Positions 24,230 to 33,492 are shown, numbered from the stretch's first letter. The stretch: 47,973 bases of DNA from Methanobacteriota archaeon (GCA_002692465.1 NZKH01000017.1:19298-67270); one strand, 5' to 3'. Translations and numbers: made by a program. Notes: generated from the sequence alone by a model not told the origin.

Positions 24230-24976
24230 TTATTCTTCAGCCCAATCAATAGTTTCATCATCACTTAATTCCATTAATTCAGAAAGGTCCTCTTCATTAT
24301 TAATATCGGGTTGCGAATTTTTGTACCTTCTATTTCGTCTCTCAGCAACATCACTTAATCCTGGTACTAAGTGTTCAAAACCAGAAGAAGGCTCTTTTGT
24401 ATGAATGCTATCAAGATATTTGGATGTAATTCGTTGTTTTTTACGAATTAATTCTAGTCTTTTTAGCACGGGACCATGTTCGGCCCCATTCAGTAATTTT
24501 TTGATAGCATCACTAGCCATAGGAAGCCCAAGGTCATCACCAATAATTACAACAGTACCACCATAAACGGTAATTTCACAATTTGTTAATGCTTCTAATC
24601 TCTTTCTTATTTTTCCTTCAGAACCAATAATTCTTGATCTAATTCTTCTTTGTTGATTTGCTTTTTTACCTACAAACGATTTCAATTCAATGAGTTCAAA
24701 TAACATTTCATCATCTAATAAGGACATTGCTTTTTTTGGGTTCATCCCCCTTCCAATGGCTTTAATCATATCTGGAACTTTCATCATCATTAATGGATCA
24801 AAAGTTCCAGGTTCTCCCCAAGTAATAGTAACATCTCCTGTATTTGAATCTACAAAAATTGATTTGCAACCACTTTTTTCAATTAGCATACGTTTCGTAT
24901 CTCCACCTTTGCCAATTATCATTGCGATTCTCTTTTTTGGAATCTTGAGGCTACTCTGCATATCCCCTGCTGACAT
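24230..24976 (-). CDS. KH-domain RNA-binding protein (archaeal Pno1/Dim2-like)
   Basis: The 248-residue protein has two KH domains. The first has the GxxG loop at 22-25 (IIGKGGDTKRMLIEKSG); the second is at about 110-165 with GSEG at 118-121 (RRIRSRIIGSEGKIRKRLE). The linker between contains VPDMIKAIGRGMNPKKAMSLL, characteristic of the Pno1/Dim2/Krr1-like archaeal family. It is expected to act in 16S rRNA 3'-end maturation with the RIO1 kinase. A C-terminal acidic tail follows the second domain. M6 at 24961, preceded by GGGGAT, may be the true start. In many archaea it is near RIO1 and aIF1A; here an MFS gene separates them. Confidence 0.85.
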   Translation of the reverse strand: MSAGDMQSSLKIPKKRIAMIIGKGGDTKRMLIEKSGCKSIFVDSNTGDVTITWGEPGTFDPLMMMKVPDMIKAIGRGMNPKKAMSLLDDEMLFELIELKSFVGKKANQQRRIRSRIIGSEGKIRKRLEALTNCEITVYGGTVVIIGDDLGLPMASDAIKKLLNGAEHGPVLKRLELIRKKQRITSKYLDSIHTKEPSSGFEHLVPGLSDVAERRNRRYKNSQPDINNEEDLSELMELSDDETIDWAEE

Positions 24977-25020
24977 ATGCTTTAGTTTTGAACATCGCGA
25001 TAAATTTTGATAGTAACTTG

Positions 25021-25033
25021 TTAAGGTCCTTAG
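25021..25033. promoter_or_regulatory. Near-palindrome TTAAGGTCCTTAG upstream of the MFS gene
   Basis: The arms TAAGG/CCTTA are perfect around a central T, and the outermost base pair mismatches. The element is 16 nt before the MFS ATG and shares 11 of 13 positions with the perfect palindrome at 410-422. It may be a shared regulator site. Confidence 0.35.
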
Positions 25034-25049
25034 AGTACAGGATTGTATA

Positions 25050-26351
25050 ATGGCAAGAGAAAATGCTCAAGTTTCTACAAATTCCTATACTTTGGATGAA
25101 TTAGAAGTTGGCTTTTTTGAATTATTTAGGACTAACCCTACTTACTTACGTTTTTGGTTATCTTTTTTAATTTCTAATGGTGGAACTTGGTTTAATACTA
25201 TAGCAATATTTGTTTTGGTAATTGAGATTACAGGTTCTGAATTGGCATTAGGAGCAATTTTGGCATTGAGAATGTTATCTTTTGCAATACCACAACCATT
25301 TACTGGAATGTTGGCAGATATGTATAATCGTAAAAAAATAATGATTATTGCTAATATTTTAAGCTCAATAGTAGCGTTATGCTTAATTTTCGTAGATAAT
25401 TCAGACGATTTATTATTGCTTTATTTTTTAGTATTTTTATTAATGGCTTTACACGCACTTGAAGTACCTGCTTCAAGAGCAGCACTTCCAAACATAGTCA
25501 AAGAAAATGAATTGTTAACTGCGAATGCAATAGATACTGCAACTTGGTCAGCAATGCTAGGATTTGGTTGTGCAATTGGTGGTTTTGTCACAGCAAAATA
25601 TGGTGTTGATGTTGCATTTATTGTAGATTCAATAACATTTTTATTTGCAGCCTTTATAATTTCAACAATTGATATCCCACAAAAATATAATGAAGAAAGA
25701 CAAGGCTCAATAATTAAAAAAGGGATTTCAGATATTATCTCAGGATGGAAATATATAGTTAAAAAGAAGGACGTTTTTAAATTAGTTTTTGCAAAATCTG
25801 TTTGGACAATTGGAGGTGGAGGATTAATCTTTTTGATTGTTTTAGTGGGCGATGAAATTGGTGTTGAAGATTTTGCTGTAGGGATTGGTGTGATGTTTTT
25901 AGCAAGAGCAATAGGTGTTGGAATAGGTCCGTTAATTTCAAGATCTTTGTTCAAGGATAGAAGCAAATGGAAATATCTTATTGGTCTTTTAATTAGTGTT
26001 AGCGGATTATTTTACTTGATTTTTGGTTTAGTGCAATGGACATTTCTATCAATTTCATTGATTATATTTTCTCATGCAGCAAGTGGTTCTAATTGGGTTT
26101 TATCAAATGTAATGTTACAAGAAAGAGTGCCAGATGAATGGAGGGGGCGTGTATTTGCATCTGACTTATTGCTGATGGCAATGTTTAATGCAATATCTGC
26201 ATTTTTGGCAAGTCTTGCAGTAGATCAAAATTTCTTAAGCCTAAGAGATGCAATATTAGTATTTGCAACATCTCAAATATTAATTGGATTATTATTTACC
26301 TTATGGATGAGGAATGGTTTTGATGAAACATTCCTTTCAAATTCTAATTAA
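25050..26351 (+). CDS. Major facilitator superfamily transporter (MFS_3-like exporter)
   Basis: The 433-residue protein has about 12 membrane helices and resembles the MFS_3/enterobactin-exporter-like group. An N-terminal TFRFWLSFLISNGGTWF-like start, L-ALRMLSFAIPQPFTGMLAD, and the motif-A-like GMLADMYNRKKIMI are visible, as is ERVPDEWRGRVFA near helix 10. The substrate is unknown; members export small molecules or act as multidrug efflux. It is divergent from the KH gene and its last 8 nt overlap the convergent RIO1 gene, so it sits inside a translation-gene cluster. An upstream near-palindrome is shared with the hydrolase at 472. Confidence 0.8.
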   Translation: MARENAQVSTNSYTLDELEVGFFELFRTNPTYLRFWLSFLISNGGTWFNTIAIFVLVIEITGSELALGAILALRMLSFAIPQPFTGMLADMYNRKKIMIIANILSSIVALCLIFVDNSDDLLLLYFLVFLLMALHALEVPASRAALPNIVKENELLTANAIDTATWSAMLGFGCAIGGFVTAKYGVDVAFIVDSITFLFAAFIISTIDIPQKYNEERQGSIIKKGISDIISGWKYIVKKKDVFKLVFAKSVWTIGGGGLIFLIVLVGDEIGVEDFAVGIGVMFLARAIGVGIGPLISRSLFKDRSKWKYLIGLLISVSGLFYLIFGLVQWTFLSISLIIFSHAASGSNWVLSNVMLQERVPDEWRGRVFASDLLLMAMFNAISAFLASLAVDQNFLSLRDAILVFATSQILIGLLFTLWMRNGFDETFLSNSN

Positions 26352-27279
26352 GAATATCATATAATGTTTCAGCTAAATCATTTTCCAAATTATATTTTTT
26401 ACCCCAATCAATTAATCTTTGAACATCTCTAACTAGGAATTCTTTAGCATGAGGGTGTTTATCAGAAACTGCTTGACCTACATCAATTACTATTGGTTCA
26501 TTTTCATGCCATAATATATTGTAATCAGAAAAATCTGCATGGACTAATTTTGCTTCATGCCAACAAATCCGAATAAATTCTTTTAATTTAGAAAATACTT
26601 CTTTTGGATTTTCGATTTCAGCATCTCTTAATCTAGGAGCGGGTTTTTCATCGTCACCAATATATGACATGATTAGAATATTTTTGTGAATTCCTAAGGG
26701 TTCAGGAACATTAAGTCCGCATTTCTTCATTCTCAATAGGTTTCTATGTTCTTTTCGTACCCACACCGTAACTAAATCTCGATGTTTTCGTTTTAATCCA
26801 CCAAACCTTGGATCGCCCTCGATATATTTCATTAAATTTTTAAAAACTGCATTTGAAGTATGGAAAATTTTTACAGCAATAGTCCCGTTTACGCTAAACC
26901 CCTGAAATACATGTGCTTCTTTTCCTCTTGCGATAGGCCAATTAATTTGCCCAATTTCTCCCGCTTGCATTAATTTGTATATTCCAAGTAAGGTTATTCT
27001 ATCAAAAACTTGATCAAAAACTCTACGATCGACCCATTCAAATTTACCTACGCCGATTGCACCTTGGATTTTTTGCTCAATTTCATTGAACATTTGTTTG
27101 TATTTTGGTTCGTCCATCCAATTCCATTTTTGGTTCTCCTCTTTTAATGAATTAGAATGACCATCTTTAATTTTATATTTTTTCTTTTTTTTAAAATTAG
27201 TTTTAGTTTCACCAAATTCATCTATTAGGTCATCCCATGACTGAGGTAGTGATTCATCAAATTTTTCTGAATCTTTCAT
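26344..27279 (-). CDS. rio1: RIO1-type serine/threonine kinase
   Basis: The 311-residue protein has the RIO kinase fold with the STGKEA-type ATP motif (ARGKEAHVFQG at 117-127), the ATP Lys K137 (AVKIF), and the flexible-loop insertion. The catalytic loop is LVHADFSDYNILW (H247, D249, N254) and the metal loop is IDVGQAV (D266). The TSNAVFKNLMKYIEGDPRFG block is typical of type 1. It phosphorylates itself and acts in late small-subunit maturation with the KH protein and other factors. The N-terminal 50 residues are charged and Lys-rich (KKKKYK). It is 9 nt downstream of aIF1A, so probably co-transcribed, and its 3' end overlaps the MFS gene by 8 nt. Confidence 0.92.
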   Translation of the reverse strand: MKDSEKFDESLPQSWDDLIDEFGETKTNFKKKKKYKIKDGHSNSLKEENQKWNWMDEPKYKQMFNEIEQKIQGAIGVGKFEWVDRRVFDQVFDRITLLGIYKLMQAGEIGQINWPIARGKEAHVFQGFSVNGTIAVKIFHTSNAVFKNLMKYIEGDPRFGGLKRKHRDLVTVWVRKEHRNLLRMKKCGLNVPEPLGIHKNILIMSYIGDDEKPAPRLRDAEIENPKEVFSKLKEFIRICWHEAKLVHADFSDYNILWHENEPIVIDVGQAVSDKHPHAKEFLVRDVQRLIDWGKKYNLENDLAETLYDILN

Positions 27280-27288
27280 AAATTACCA

Positions 27289-27795
27289 TCATCCAAATAA
27301 ATCATCAATGTCATCAGAATTAATATCCTCATCATCATTAGATTCTGTGTCATCTATATTTTCATCGGAATCAGTACTTTTAGGCGCCTCATTCCAGATT
27401 CCACTTTCATCAGTTTCATCTTGCAATTCTTCACCAGAACCAAATAAATCTACTATTTCAGGTAAAACCCCTTTTCTTGACAAATAAATAGCTTGTGTCT
27501 TTGAATATCTATGTTTAACGTCGGCTTTACTATCTTGAAAATCCCATGGCCAAATTATGATTAAATCCCCTTCACGAACCCATTGTCTTCTACGCATTTT
27601 TCCAGGTATTCTAGCCATTCTAGTTTTTCCATCAGCACAAATCACACTGACTCTTCTTCCACCAAGGATATTGTCTGCAATTGCAAACATTTCGTTAATT
27701 TTTACATTGGGCATTAAAACTCTAATTGGCCCTACATCAGATTCTAAACGAGCCAATTCTTCGTTATCGACCTTCTCTTGGAAACGTCTGCCCAT
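27289..27795 (-). CDS. eif1A: Translation initiation factor aIF1A with eukaryote-like acidic tail
   Basis: The 168-residue protein has the S1/OB-fold core (about 25-105): RVLMPNVKINEMFAI, CADGKTRMARIPGKMRRRQWVREGDLIII and WDFQDSKADVKHRYS. It binds the 30S A site and assists initiator tRNA placement. An acidic tail of about 60 residues, ending DDIDDLFG, extends past the fold; from memory eukaryotic eIF1A ends DIDDI and uses it to bind eIF5B. The ATG at 27795 is preferred to a GTG at 27813 because a TTTAAA element is 26 nt upstream of it, the spacing for a leaderless transcript. It heads an aIF1A-RIO1 unit directly downstream of nuoN. Confidence 0.93.
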   Translation of the reverse strand: MGRRFQEKVDNEELARLESDVGPIRVLMPNVKINEMFAIADNILGGRRVSVICADGKTRMARIPGKMRRRQWVREGDLIIIWPWDFQDSKADVKHRYSKTQAIYLSRKGVLPEIVDLFGSGEELQDETDESGIWNEAPKSTDSDENIDDTESNDDEDINSDDIDDLFG

Positions 27796-27818
27796 AGTTC
27801 TCCGTCTCAACACCTTGA

Positions 27819-27824
27819 TTTAAA
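27819..27824 (-). promoter_or_regulatory. Putative TATA element for aIF1A
   Basis: TTTAAA in the 37-nt gap between the nuoN stop and the aIF1A start, centred 26 nt from the ATG, as expected for a leaderless archaeal transcript. It supports the ATG at 27795 over the GTG at 27813. It may supplement read-through from the nuo operon. Confidence 0.4.
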
Positions 27825-27832
27825 CAAGATGC

Positions 27833-29581
27833 TTATGAGTTAGTAAATAACGTGGAAGCGGCCTCAATTGCAGATTCTACTAACCAATCAGAATTTATTC
27901 CTAGGAAGATAGTGGCTAAAGCACATAGTAATATTACAAACCTTAAAATAGAAACTTTAGGTAAAGGAAGCCTTGTTGTTGATTCTTCAAAGAACATTAA
28001 TACTCCAATTCTAAGATAATAATACAGACTTATTGCACTATTGATAAAGATTGAAATCGCTAAGAAAAATGTCCAATGCATCCCTAAAAATGTTGGAATT
28101 AGATCTATTTCTGTGTTTGTTAATACATCAGCAGATGCAACTTGGACGATTCCAGTTACCATTAGGAATTTTGACATAAATCCTGCAAGAGGAGGAACTC
28201 CCGCTAATGCTAGCATGAACACAAACATGGAAGTTGCAATGATTGGTTCTCTCTTTGCTAATCCATGTAAACTAGACATGTCAGTAACTTCATCTTCAGT
28301 TTCCAAATGTGAAATTACCATGAATGCTCCTATTTTGAAACTTATCAATACAAATAAATGGAAAATTATGGCGCCAATTATTAATTCTACAGCCATTACT
28401 CCCCCACTATTATTTTCAACGAAACTACCATTTTTCCAAGCAGCAACTGCAACTAATGCAGCCATCATATATCCCGCGTGAGCTACAGATGAATATGCAA
28501 GCATACGTTTTGGATTTTCACTTCCCAAAGCAGCTAAATTACCCCAAGTCATTGTAACTACAGATAAAATTCCAAATGCCAACATCCAAACTGCTGCATC
28601 TCCTGTTTCTGGTAAAGTAATAATCATTAAAATACGCATTAAACCAATAAATCCTAACGTTTTTGATGCAGTAGCTAAAAGGGCAGCAACTGGACTAGAT
28701 GCTCCTGAATATGCATCTGGAGCAACAAAATGGAATGGAACTGCACTTATCTTAAATCCAAATCCAACTAGAAGTAAACTGATTCCAAACAATGGTAATG
28801 TTTCTGGTGTAGCCATTGCAGCCCAAGTCGCTTCAAGAACTGACAATTGTAAACTTCCAGACCAAAGATATAGCAGTGACATTCCATAAAGTCCTATTGC
28901 AGAAGAAATAGCTCCAGTGATGAAATATTTTACACCCGCTTCAGTACCTGCTTTAGATTCTTTATGGAATGCAACCATAACATATATTGGAAGACTTGCT
29001 AATTCTAAACCTACAAATAATACAAATAAATTCATTGACATTGCAACTATTGTCATACCAAGTCCTGAAATTAGTAATAAAAGGTGGAAATCAACTTGTC
29101 TTCGATTATCTAATAATTGATCCAAATCATCATTACTTGGGTTTGAATCTGCTTGTAATCTATTAATGCTAGCAGCACTTACTAGGAGTAATGCTAGGAA
29201 AAACATTAATTCAAATAATCTACTGAATGAATCTAATTTAAGTAAATCAACAGGATTATTCCCCGTTGTAGTAAGTATTGTTGTTTCAGCACAGAATTTT
29301 TCAACAAGGTCATTACAAGTATCTCCTCCCAATGTTTGAATTAACATTGCAATTGCTAGAATAAATGTGAATACAGAAATTACACCAGGTAATCTTGGAT
29401 CAGAATTCCATTTGAATCTATTTCCACCAAGAAGAGCAGGGATTCGTAAACGTGTTAATGGTAAACGTATTTTTGCATCTCCTAAATTTGTAATTATAAA
29501 TAAAGTAAGAATACCACTAACCAATACTAATTCAGGTAAAAGGTATTTAATGCCCTCTACACTTACTGCATCATATGCCAT
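27833..29581 (-). CDS. nuoN: Complex I subunit NuoN (antiporter-like)
   Basis: The 582-residue membrane protein is the last gene of the complex I operon. It is one of three antiporter-like subunits that carry proton channels. Family blocks visible are LFVGLELASLPIYVMVAF (conserved Glu), GVKYFITGAISSAIGLYG, FKISAVPFHFVAPDAYSGA and PKRMLAYSSVAHAGYMM. It is longer than bacterial NuoN (about 480), mainly by an N-terminal extension and by an internal hydrophilic segment (around residues 130-150). The ATG directly follows the nuoM stop (1 nt), with a GGAGGTGGGG ribosome binding site. Confidence 0.93.
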   Translation of the reverse strand: MAYDAVSVEGIKYLLPELVLVSGILTLFIITNLGDAKIRLPLTRLRIPALLGGNRFKWNSDPRLPGVISVFTFILAIAMLIQTLGGDTCNDLVEKFCAETTILTTTGNNPVDLLKLDSFSRLFELMFFLALLLVSAASINRLQADSNPSNDDLDQLLDNRRQVDFHLLLLISGLGMTIVAMSMNLFVLFVGLELASLPIYVMVAFHKESKAGTEAGVKYFITGAISSAIGLYGMSLLYLWSGSLQLSVLEATWAAMATPETLPLFGISLLLVGFGFKISAVPFHFVAPDAYSGASSPVAALLATASKTLGFIGLMRILMIITLPETGDAAVWMLAFGILSVVTMTWGNLAALGSENPKRMLAYSSVAHAGYMMAALVAVAAWKNGSFVENNSGGVMAVELIIGAIIFHLFVLISFKIGAFMVISHLETEDEVTDMSSLHGLAKREPIIATSMFVFMLALAGVPPLAGFMSKFLMVTGIVQVASADVLTNTEIDLIPTFLGMHWTFFLAISIFINSAISLYYYLRIGVLMFFEESTTRLPLPKVSILRFVILLCALATIFLGINSDWLVESAIEAASTLFTNS

Positions 29582-31288
29582 TTAACCCCACCTCCCTGAG
29601 ATTTCATCTAACAAAACACTCTCGATAAGCTCGCTACTATATCCAGACATCATTTCAAAGAAGATGAATGGGAAAATACCAAAAATTACGATTAAAATAG
29701 CTAATGCCATAAGTCCGACCTTTTCAGTAAGATAGATGTCTTTAGGTTTTTCATCTCCTAAAGATTCAGGTGGTTGTGTGTTCTCTCCACCTTCAAAAAT
29801 AGTTCTTTGCATACTCCATAAGTAATATGCTGCAGTGATTGCTAAAGTGATTCCAGGAATTATTACCCACCATCCGAATTCAAACCACAATGCAACTAAT
29901 ACCGCTACTTCGGCTACAAATCCTGCTAATAGAGGTAAACCAAGACTTGCCATCCATGAAAACATCATATTTCCTCCTAACCAAGGACTATGTTTAGCCA
30001 TACCACGCATAGAACCGATTTCCAATGTGTGGTAGTGATGTTTGAAAGCTCCAGCAACACCAAACAGCATTGGTGAAATTAAACCATGTGCGAACATCAT
30101 GAAAATAGCCCCAGCAAAACCTAATGGTTGTAAACTAGCAATACCTAAAAGAATTATACCCATATGCGAAACTGAAGAATAAGCGACCATTCGTTTTAGA
30201 TTTGTTTGACCTAGGCATACCCATGCCCCGTAAAATAAACTAATCATACCAATAATCATCAACAACATCTGAAATTCAACTACTGCATGGGGGAACATGG
30301 AAATTGGTATTCTAAACATACCATAACCGCCCATTTTCAACATAACACCAGCTAATAGCATTGAACCTCCAGTTGGTGCTTGAACGTGAGCATCTGGCAA
30401 CCAAGTATGGAATGGAACGACAGGAAGTTTTACTAGGAATCCCACCATAAATAATACAAATAATAGTTTTTGAGTTCCTGCACCAAGCCAAATATTTCCA
30501 AGGATTACTTCTTGTTGAGCATTTTTAATCATTTCATGCATATCGAAACTTCTTCCCGTTATGCTAGAATTTGCTGTTGAAGGATCTTGTAATAAATAGA
30601 GTATGATGATTCCTAAAAGCATTAAAATTGAAGCACTAAATGTATAGATAAAGAATTTTTGAGCAGCATACTTTCTTTCTTTTCCGCCCCAATTTAAAAT
30701 TAAAAAGAACATTGGAACAAGAGTTAATTCCCAGAATACATAGAACATAAAGAAATCTAGTGCCACAAATACTCCGATTAAACAACCACCCATTAGAACT
30801 AGTAATGGATGGTAATACCACGGTTTCTTTTCATTCCAGGTAGTAATAATTGTAACAGGGACTAAAAGTGCAGTTAACCATACCATTGGCATTGAAAGAC
30901 CATCAATTCCAACATGCCATTCTGCACCAATAGATTCAATCCAATTATATTCGACTTCATACATATATTGATTGAAAGTAATGTTTGCCCAATGCACATT
31001 CATCAAAATATCAGTCATCATTAAACTTGTTATTGTTAAAACTATAAGCGAAATTCCAAGAGATGCATATTTTATTGTTTCAGAAATACTTTCCTTTCTC
31101 CAAGCAGGAACTGCGGATGAAAATCCCATTAGCAATAAAGAACCTAAAATTGGAAGGCCGATGAGTGGAAGAGTAACCCAATCATCTTCCATTAAAGAAA
31201 TAGGAGATAAGAACATCATTGCGGCGATTGCGATAAATAAACCACCAATTACATACATACCATCATTTAGTTTATTTTCAGCCATCAT
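29582..31288 (-). CDS. nuoM: Complex I subunit NuoM (antiporter-like)
   Basis: The 568-residue proton-channel subunit has the conserved FYVFWELTLVPMFFLI (key Glu), KLPVVPFHTWLPDAHVQAPTGGSMLLAGVMLKMGGYG and KRMVAYSSVSHMG. It follows nuoL by an ATGA overlap: the nuoL TGA and this ATG (31288) share two bases, so a coupled translation is likely. An upstream TTG would extend the frame (start 31300) but the ATGA junction is the better start. A C-terminal cytoplasmic part before the last helix carries TQPPESLGDEKPKDIYLTE. It precedes nuoN with no gap. Confidence 0.94.
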   Translation of the reverse strand: MMAENKLNDGMYVIGGLFIAIAAMMFLSPISLMEDDWVTLPLIGLPILGSLLLMGFSSAVPAWRKESISETIKYASLGISLIVLTITSLMMTDILMNVHWANITFNQYMYEVEYNWIESIGAEWHVGIDGLSMPMVWLTALLVPVTIITTWNEKKPWYYHPLLVLMGGCLIGVFVALDFFMFYVFWELTLVPMFFLILNWGGKERKYAAQKFFIYTFSASILMLLGIIILYLLQDPSTANSSITGRSFDMHEMIKNAQQEVILGNIWLGAGTQKLLFVLFMVGFLVKLPVVPFHTWLPDAHVQAPTGGSMLLAGVMLKMGGYGMFRIPISMFPHAVVEFQMLLMIIGMISLFYGAWVCLGQTNLKRMVAYSSVSHMGIILLGIASLQPLGFAGAIFMMFAHGLISPMLFGVAGAFKHHYHTLEIGSMRGMAKHSPWLGGNMMFSWMASLGLPLLAGFVAEVAVLVALWFEFGWWVIIPGITLAITAAYYLWSMQRTIFEGGENTQPPESLGDEKPKDIYLTEKVGLMALAILIVIFGIFPFIFFEMMSGYSSELIESVLLDEISGRWG

Positions 31289-33483
31289 ACCATCCCCCAA
31301 ATTAATCCTACCAATAGTAGTGAACCAAGCGCTACCATCATGATATAATCACGAGCAGATCCTGTTGTTAACTTTCTAATCCAAGTACTAGTTGATTGAC
31401 TTCCAGATTCTATTCCTTTTATTACTCCGTCAATACCCTTTTTGTCAAATAATGCTGCACCTAAACCAATTGGTACAATTATTTTCAAACAGAACCAATC
31501 ATAAAGGTCATCAAAATACAATCTTCTTCTTAATGCTTCAGCTAATCCAGATTCTGCTAGAGATTTATTGTTGAATTGCCATCTATTTCTAACCATCCCT
31601 GATATTTTAACTAACCAAGAAACTGTCGGTATTGCTTTTTCTCCATCCTTTAGGTTTCCACCATATAGAGACATTGCTATGATTGGACCAATTAATGAAG
31701 ATAAGCCAATAGTAGCCCATGTTAATATTAAGAACGTTGAATCGATAACACCTTCTTTATCCATTGCTAAAAATGCATGTTTCATTTCATAGACTAAATC
31801 ATAATGAAGTGCATGACCCGTAGAGACCCAATTAACAAAGTGTAAAGAAGCAAATACGATACCACCTAGAGTCATGAATGTTAGAATTACTAGAGGGAAT
31901 TTAATCCAAGGAGTTTCCTCATGTACATGTTCTGCAACTTTGGTCTTAGGTTTTCCAGCGAAAGTCATAAACCACATTCTACTCATGTAAAAACCAGTCA
32001 TACCTGCAGAAATTAATAATAAAATTGCAGGAATAAATAGTAAATAACCACCATCATAAATTGCTGCTTTCCAAACTTTAGCAATAATTCCTTCTTTTGA
32101 CCAGAAACCACCAATTAGTGGAATACCTATGATACTCATGGATCCTGCGGCCATTGCTGTTGAAGTGATTGGAAGTTTAGATGCTAATCCACCCATATTT
32201 GTCATATCTTGGGCATCGAACCCTTCATGCTCACCATGCGAAATGTGGTGATGTGCATGATGCATTTCATGAATTACTGAACCAGAAGCCATGAATAACA
32301 TTCCTTTAGCCATTGCATGATTGAAAAGGTGGAACAATGATGCACCTAATGCGAACAATGCTAATTCTGATTTCCCTTTACTAGCGAACCATAATGCCGC
32401 ACCAAGTCCTGTGAAAATATACGCTAGTTGACTCATAGTCGAATAGGCAAGGACTTTCTTAATATCATTTTGAACAAATGCAATTCCCGCAGCCATGAAT
32501 GCAGTAATACCTCCAATCATTGCAATAATTATTCCAACATCAGCAAGATCTCCAATTAAATTACTATCTGCGGTTCCAGTAAAGATTGGAAACATTCTTG
32601 CGACTAAGTAAAGACCCGCATTAACCATTGTAGCTGCATGAATTAAAGCAGAAACTGGAGTTGGGCCTTCCATTGCATCAGGCAACCATACATGAAGTGG
32701 GAATTGTGCGGATTTTCCTACAGCACCAATAAACATCAAAATTAACGCGGTCTTAAGTAAAGTCATATCAACTGGATTTGTGAAATAATTCCAGCCAAAG
32801 ATAACATCAAATTCTAAAGAGCCGTATATATTCCACATTATTATTAATCCAATCATTAGGAAAACATCTCCAACACGTGTTGTTAAAAATGCTTTTTTTG
32901 CAGCAGAAGCAGCAGAAGGCTTTTCATAATAAAATCCAATTAAAAGATAAGAACAAAGACCCATTATCTCCCAGAAAATAAACAACCAAAGGAAGTTATC
33001 CGCTAATACCATACCTAGCATTCCAGAACAAAAGATTAGGAATTCAGCATAGAATCTATGATTTCGATTATCATTTATTTTATCAGTATTCATGTATCCA
33101 ATTGAAAACCAATTAATTAAGAAACATAGGAAGGACGCTACGAATAATAGCATTAATGAAACATGATCAATATAAATTCCAAATCCTAAATTAACTCCAT
33201 TTGTCATTCCATCCGAACGTAAAACATCAAATGTAATCCAATCCAAGATATCTTTTCCTTGTCCATGATGCATTTCACCTATGAATTGTGCGACAACCAT
33301 CGAAGTTAGAATTAATACAACTCCCATAGACATTAATGAAATTGCACCACCCTCTTTCAAAATATTTTTCCACCAATCTTTACCATTGAAATACTGTCCA
33401 AGGAATAGAATTATTGGAAAAGTTAGTAGGGGAACAAATGGAATTGTAGCAACCCAAAACTCTACAGAAACATCACCAGCCAT
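31285..33483 (-). CDS. nuoL: Complex I subunit NuoL with a His-rich loop
   Basis: The 732-residue subunit is the largest antiporter-like part, with the long C-terminal amphipathic helix typical of NuoL. Visible blocks are IFWEIMGLCSYLLIGFYYEKPSA (E172), KSAQFPLHVWLPDAMEGPTPVSAL (K257), and FNHAMAKGMLFMASGSVIHEMHH. After GSVIH it carries a 14-residue insertion with seven His (residues 405-419), absent from common bacterial NuoL as I recall. It follows nuoK in the operon and overlaps nuoM by an ATGA-type junction. The ribosome binding site is GAGGGAG before the ATG. Confidence 0.94.
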   Translation of the reverse strand: MAGDVSVEFWVATIPFVPLLTFPIILFLGQYFNGKDWWKNILKEGGAISLMSMGVVLILTSMVVAQFIGEMHHGQGKDILDWITFDVLRSDGMTNGVNLGFGIYIDHVSLMLLFVASFLCFLINWFSIGYMNTDKINDNRNHRFYAEFLIFCSGMLGMVLADNFLWLFIFWEIMGLCSYLLIGFYYEKPSAASAAKKAFLTTRVGDVFLMIGLIIMWNIYGSLEFDVIFGWNYFTNPVDMTLLKTALILMFIGAVGKSAQFPLHVWLPDAMEGPTPVSALIHAATMVNAGLYLVARMFPIFTGTADSNLIGDLADVGIIIAMIGGITAFMAAGIAFVQNDIKKVLAYSTMSQLAYIFTGLGAALWFASKGKSELALFALGASLFHLFNHAMAKGMLFMASGSVIHEMHHAHHHISHGEHEGFDAQDMTNMGGLASKLPITSTAMAAGSMSIIGIPLIGGFWSKEGIIAKVWKAAIYDGGYLLFIPAILLLISAGMTGFYMSRMWFMTFAGKPKTKVAEHVHEETPWIKFPLVILTFMTLGGIVFASLHFVNWVSTGHALHYDLVYEMKHAFLAMDKEGVIDSTFLILTWATIGLSSLIGPIIAMSLYGGNLKDGEKAIPTVSWLVKISGMVRNRWQFNNKSLAESGLAEALRRRLYFDDLYDWFCLKIIVPIGLGAALFDKKGIDGVIKGIESGSQSTSTWIRKLTTGSARDYIMMVALGSLLLVGLIWGMV

Positions 33484-33492
33484 TTTTCTCCC

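Noticed and set aside
24994-25001. ATCGCGAT 8-bp palindrome in the KH/MFS gap
   Set aside because: Short and single; expected by chance in a window of this size.
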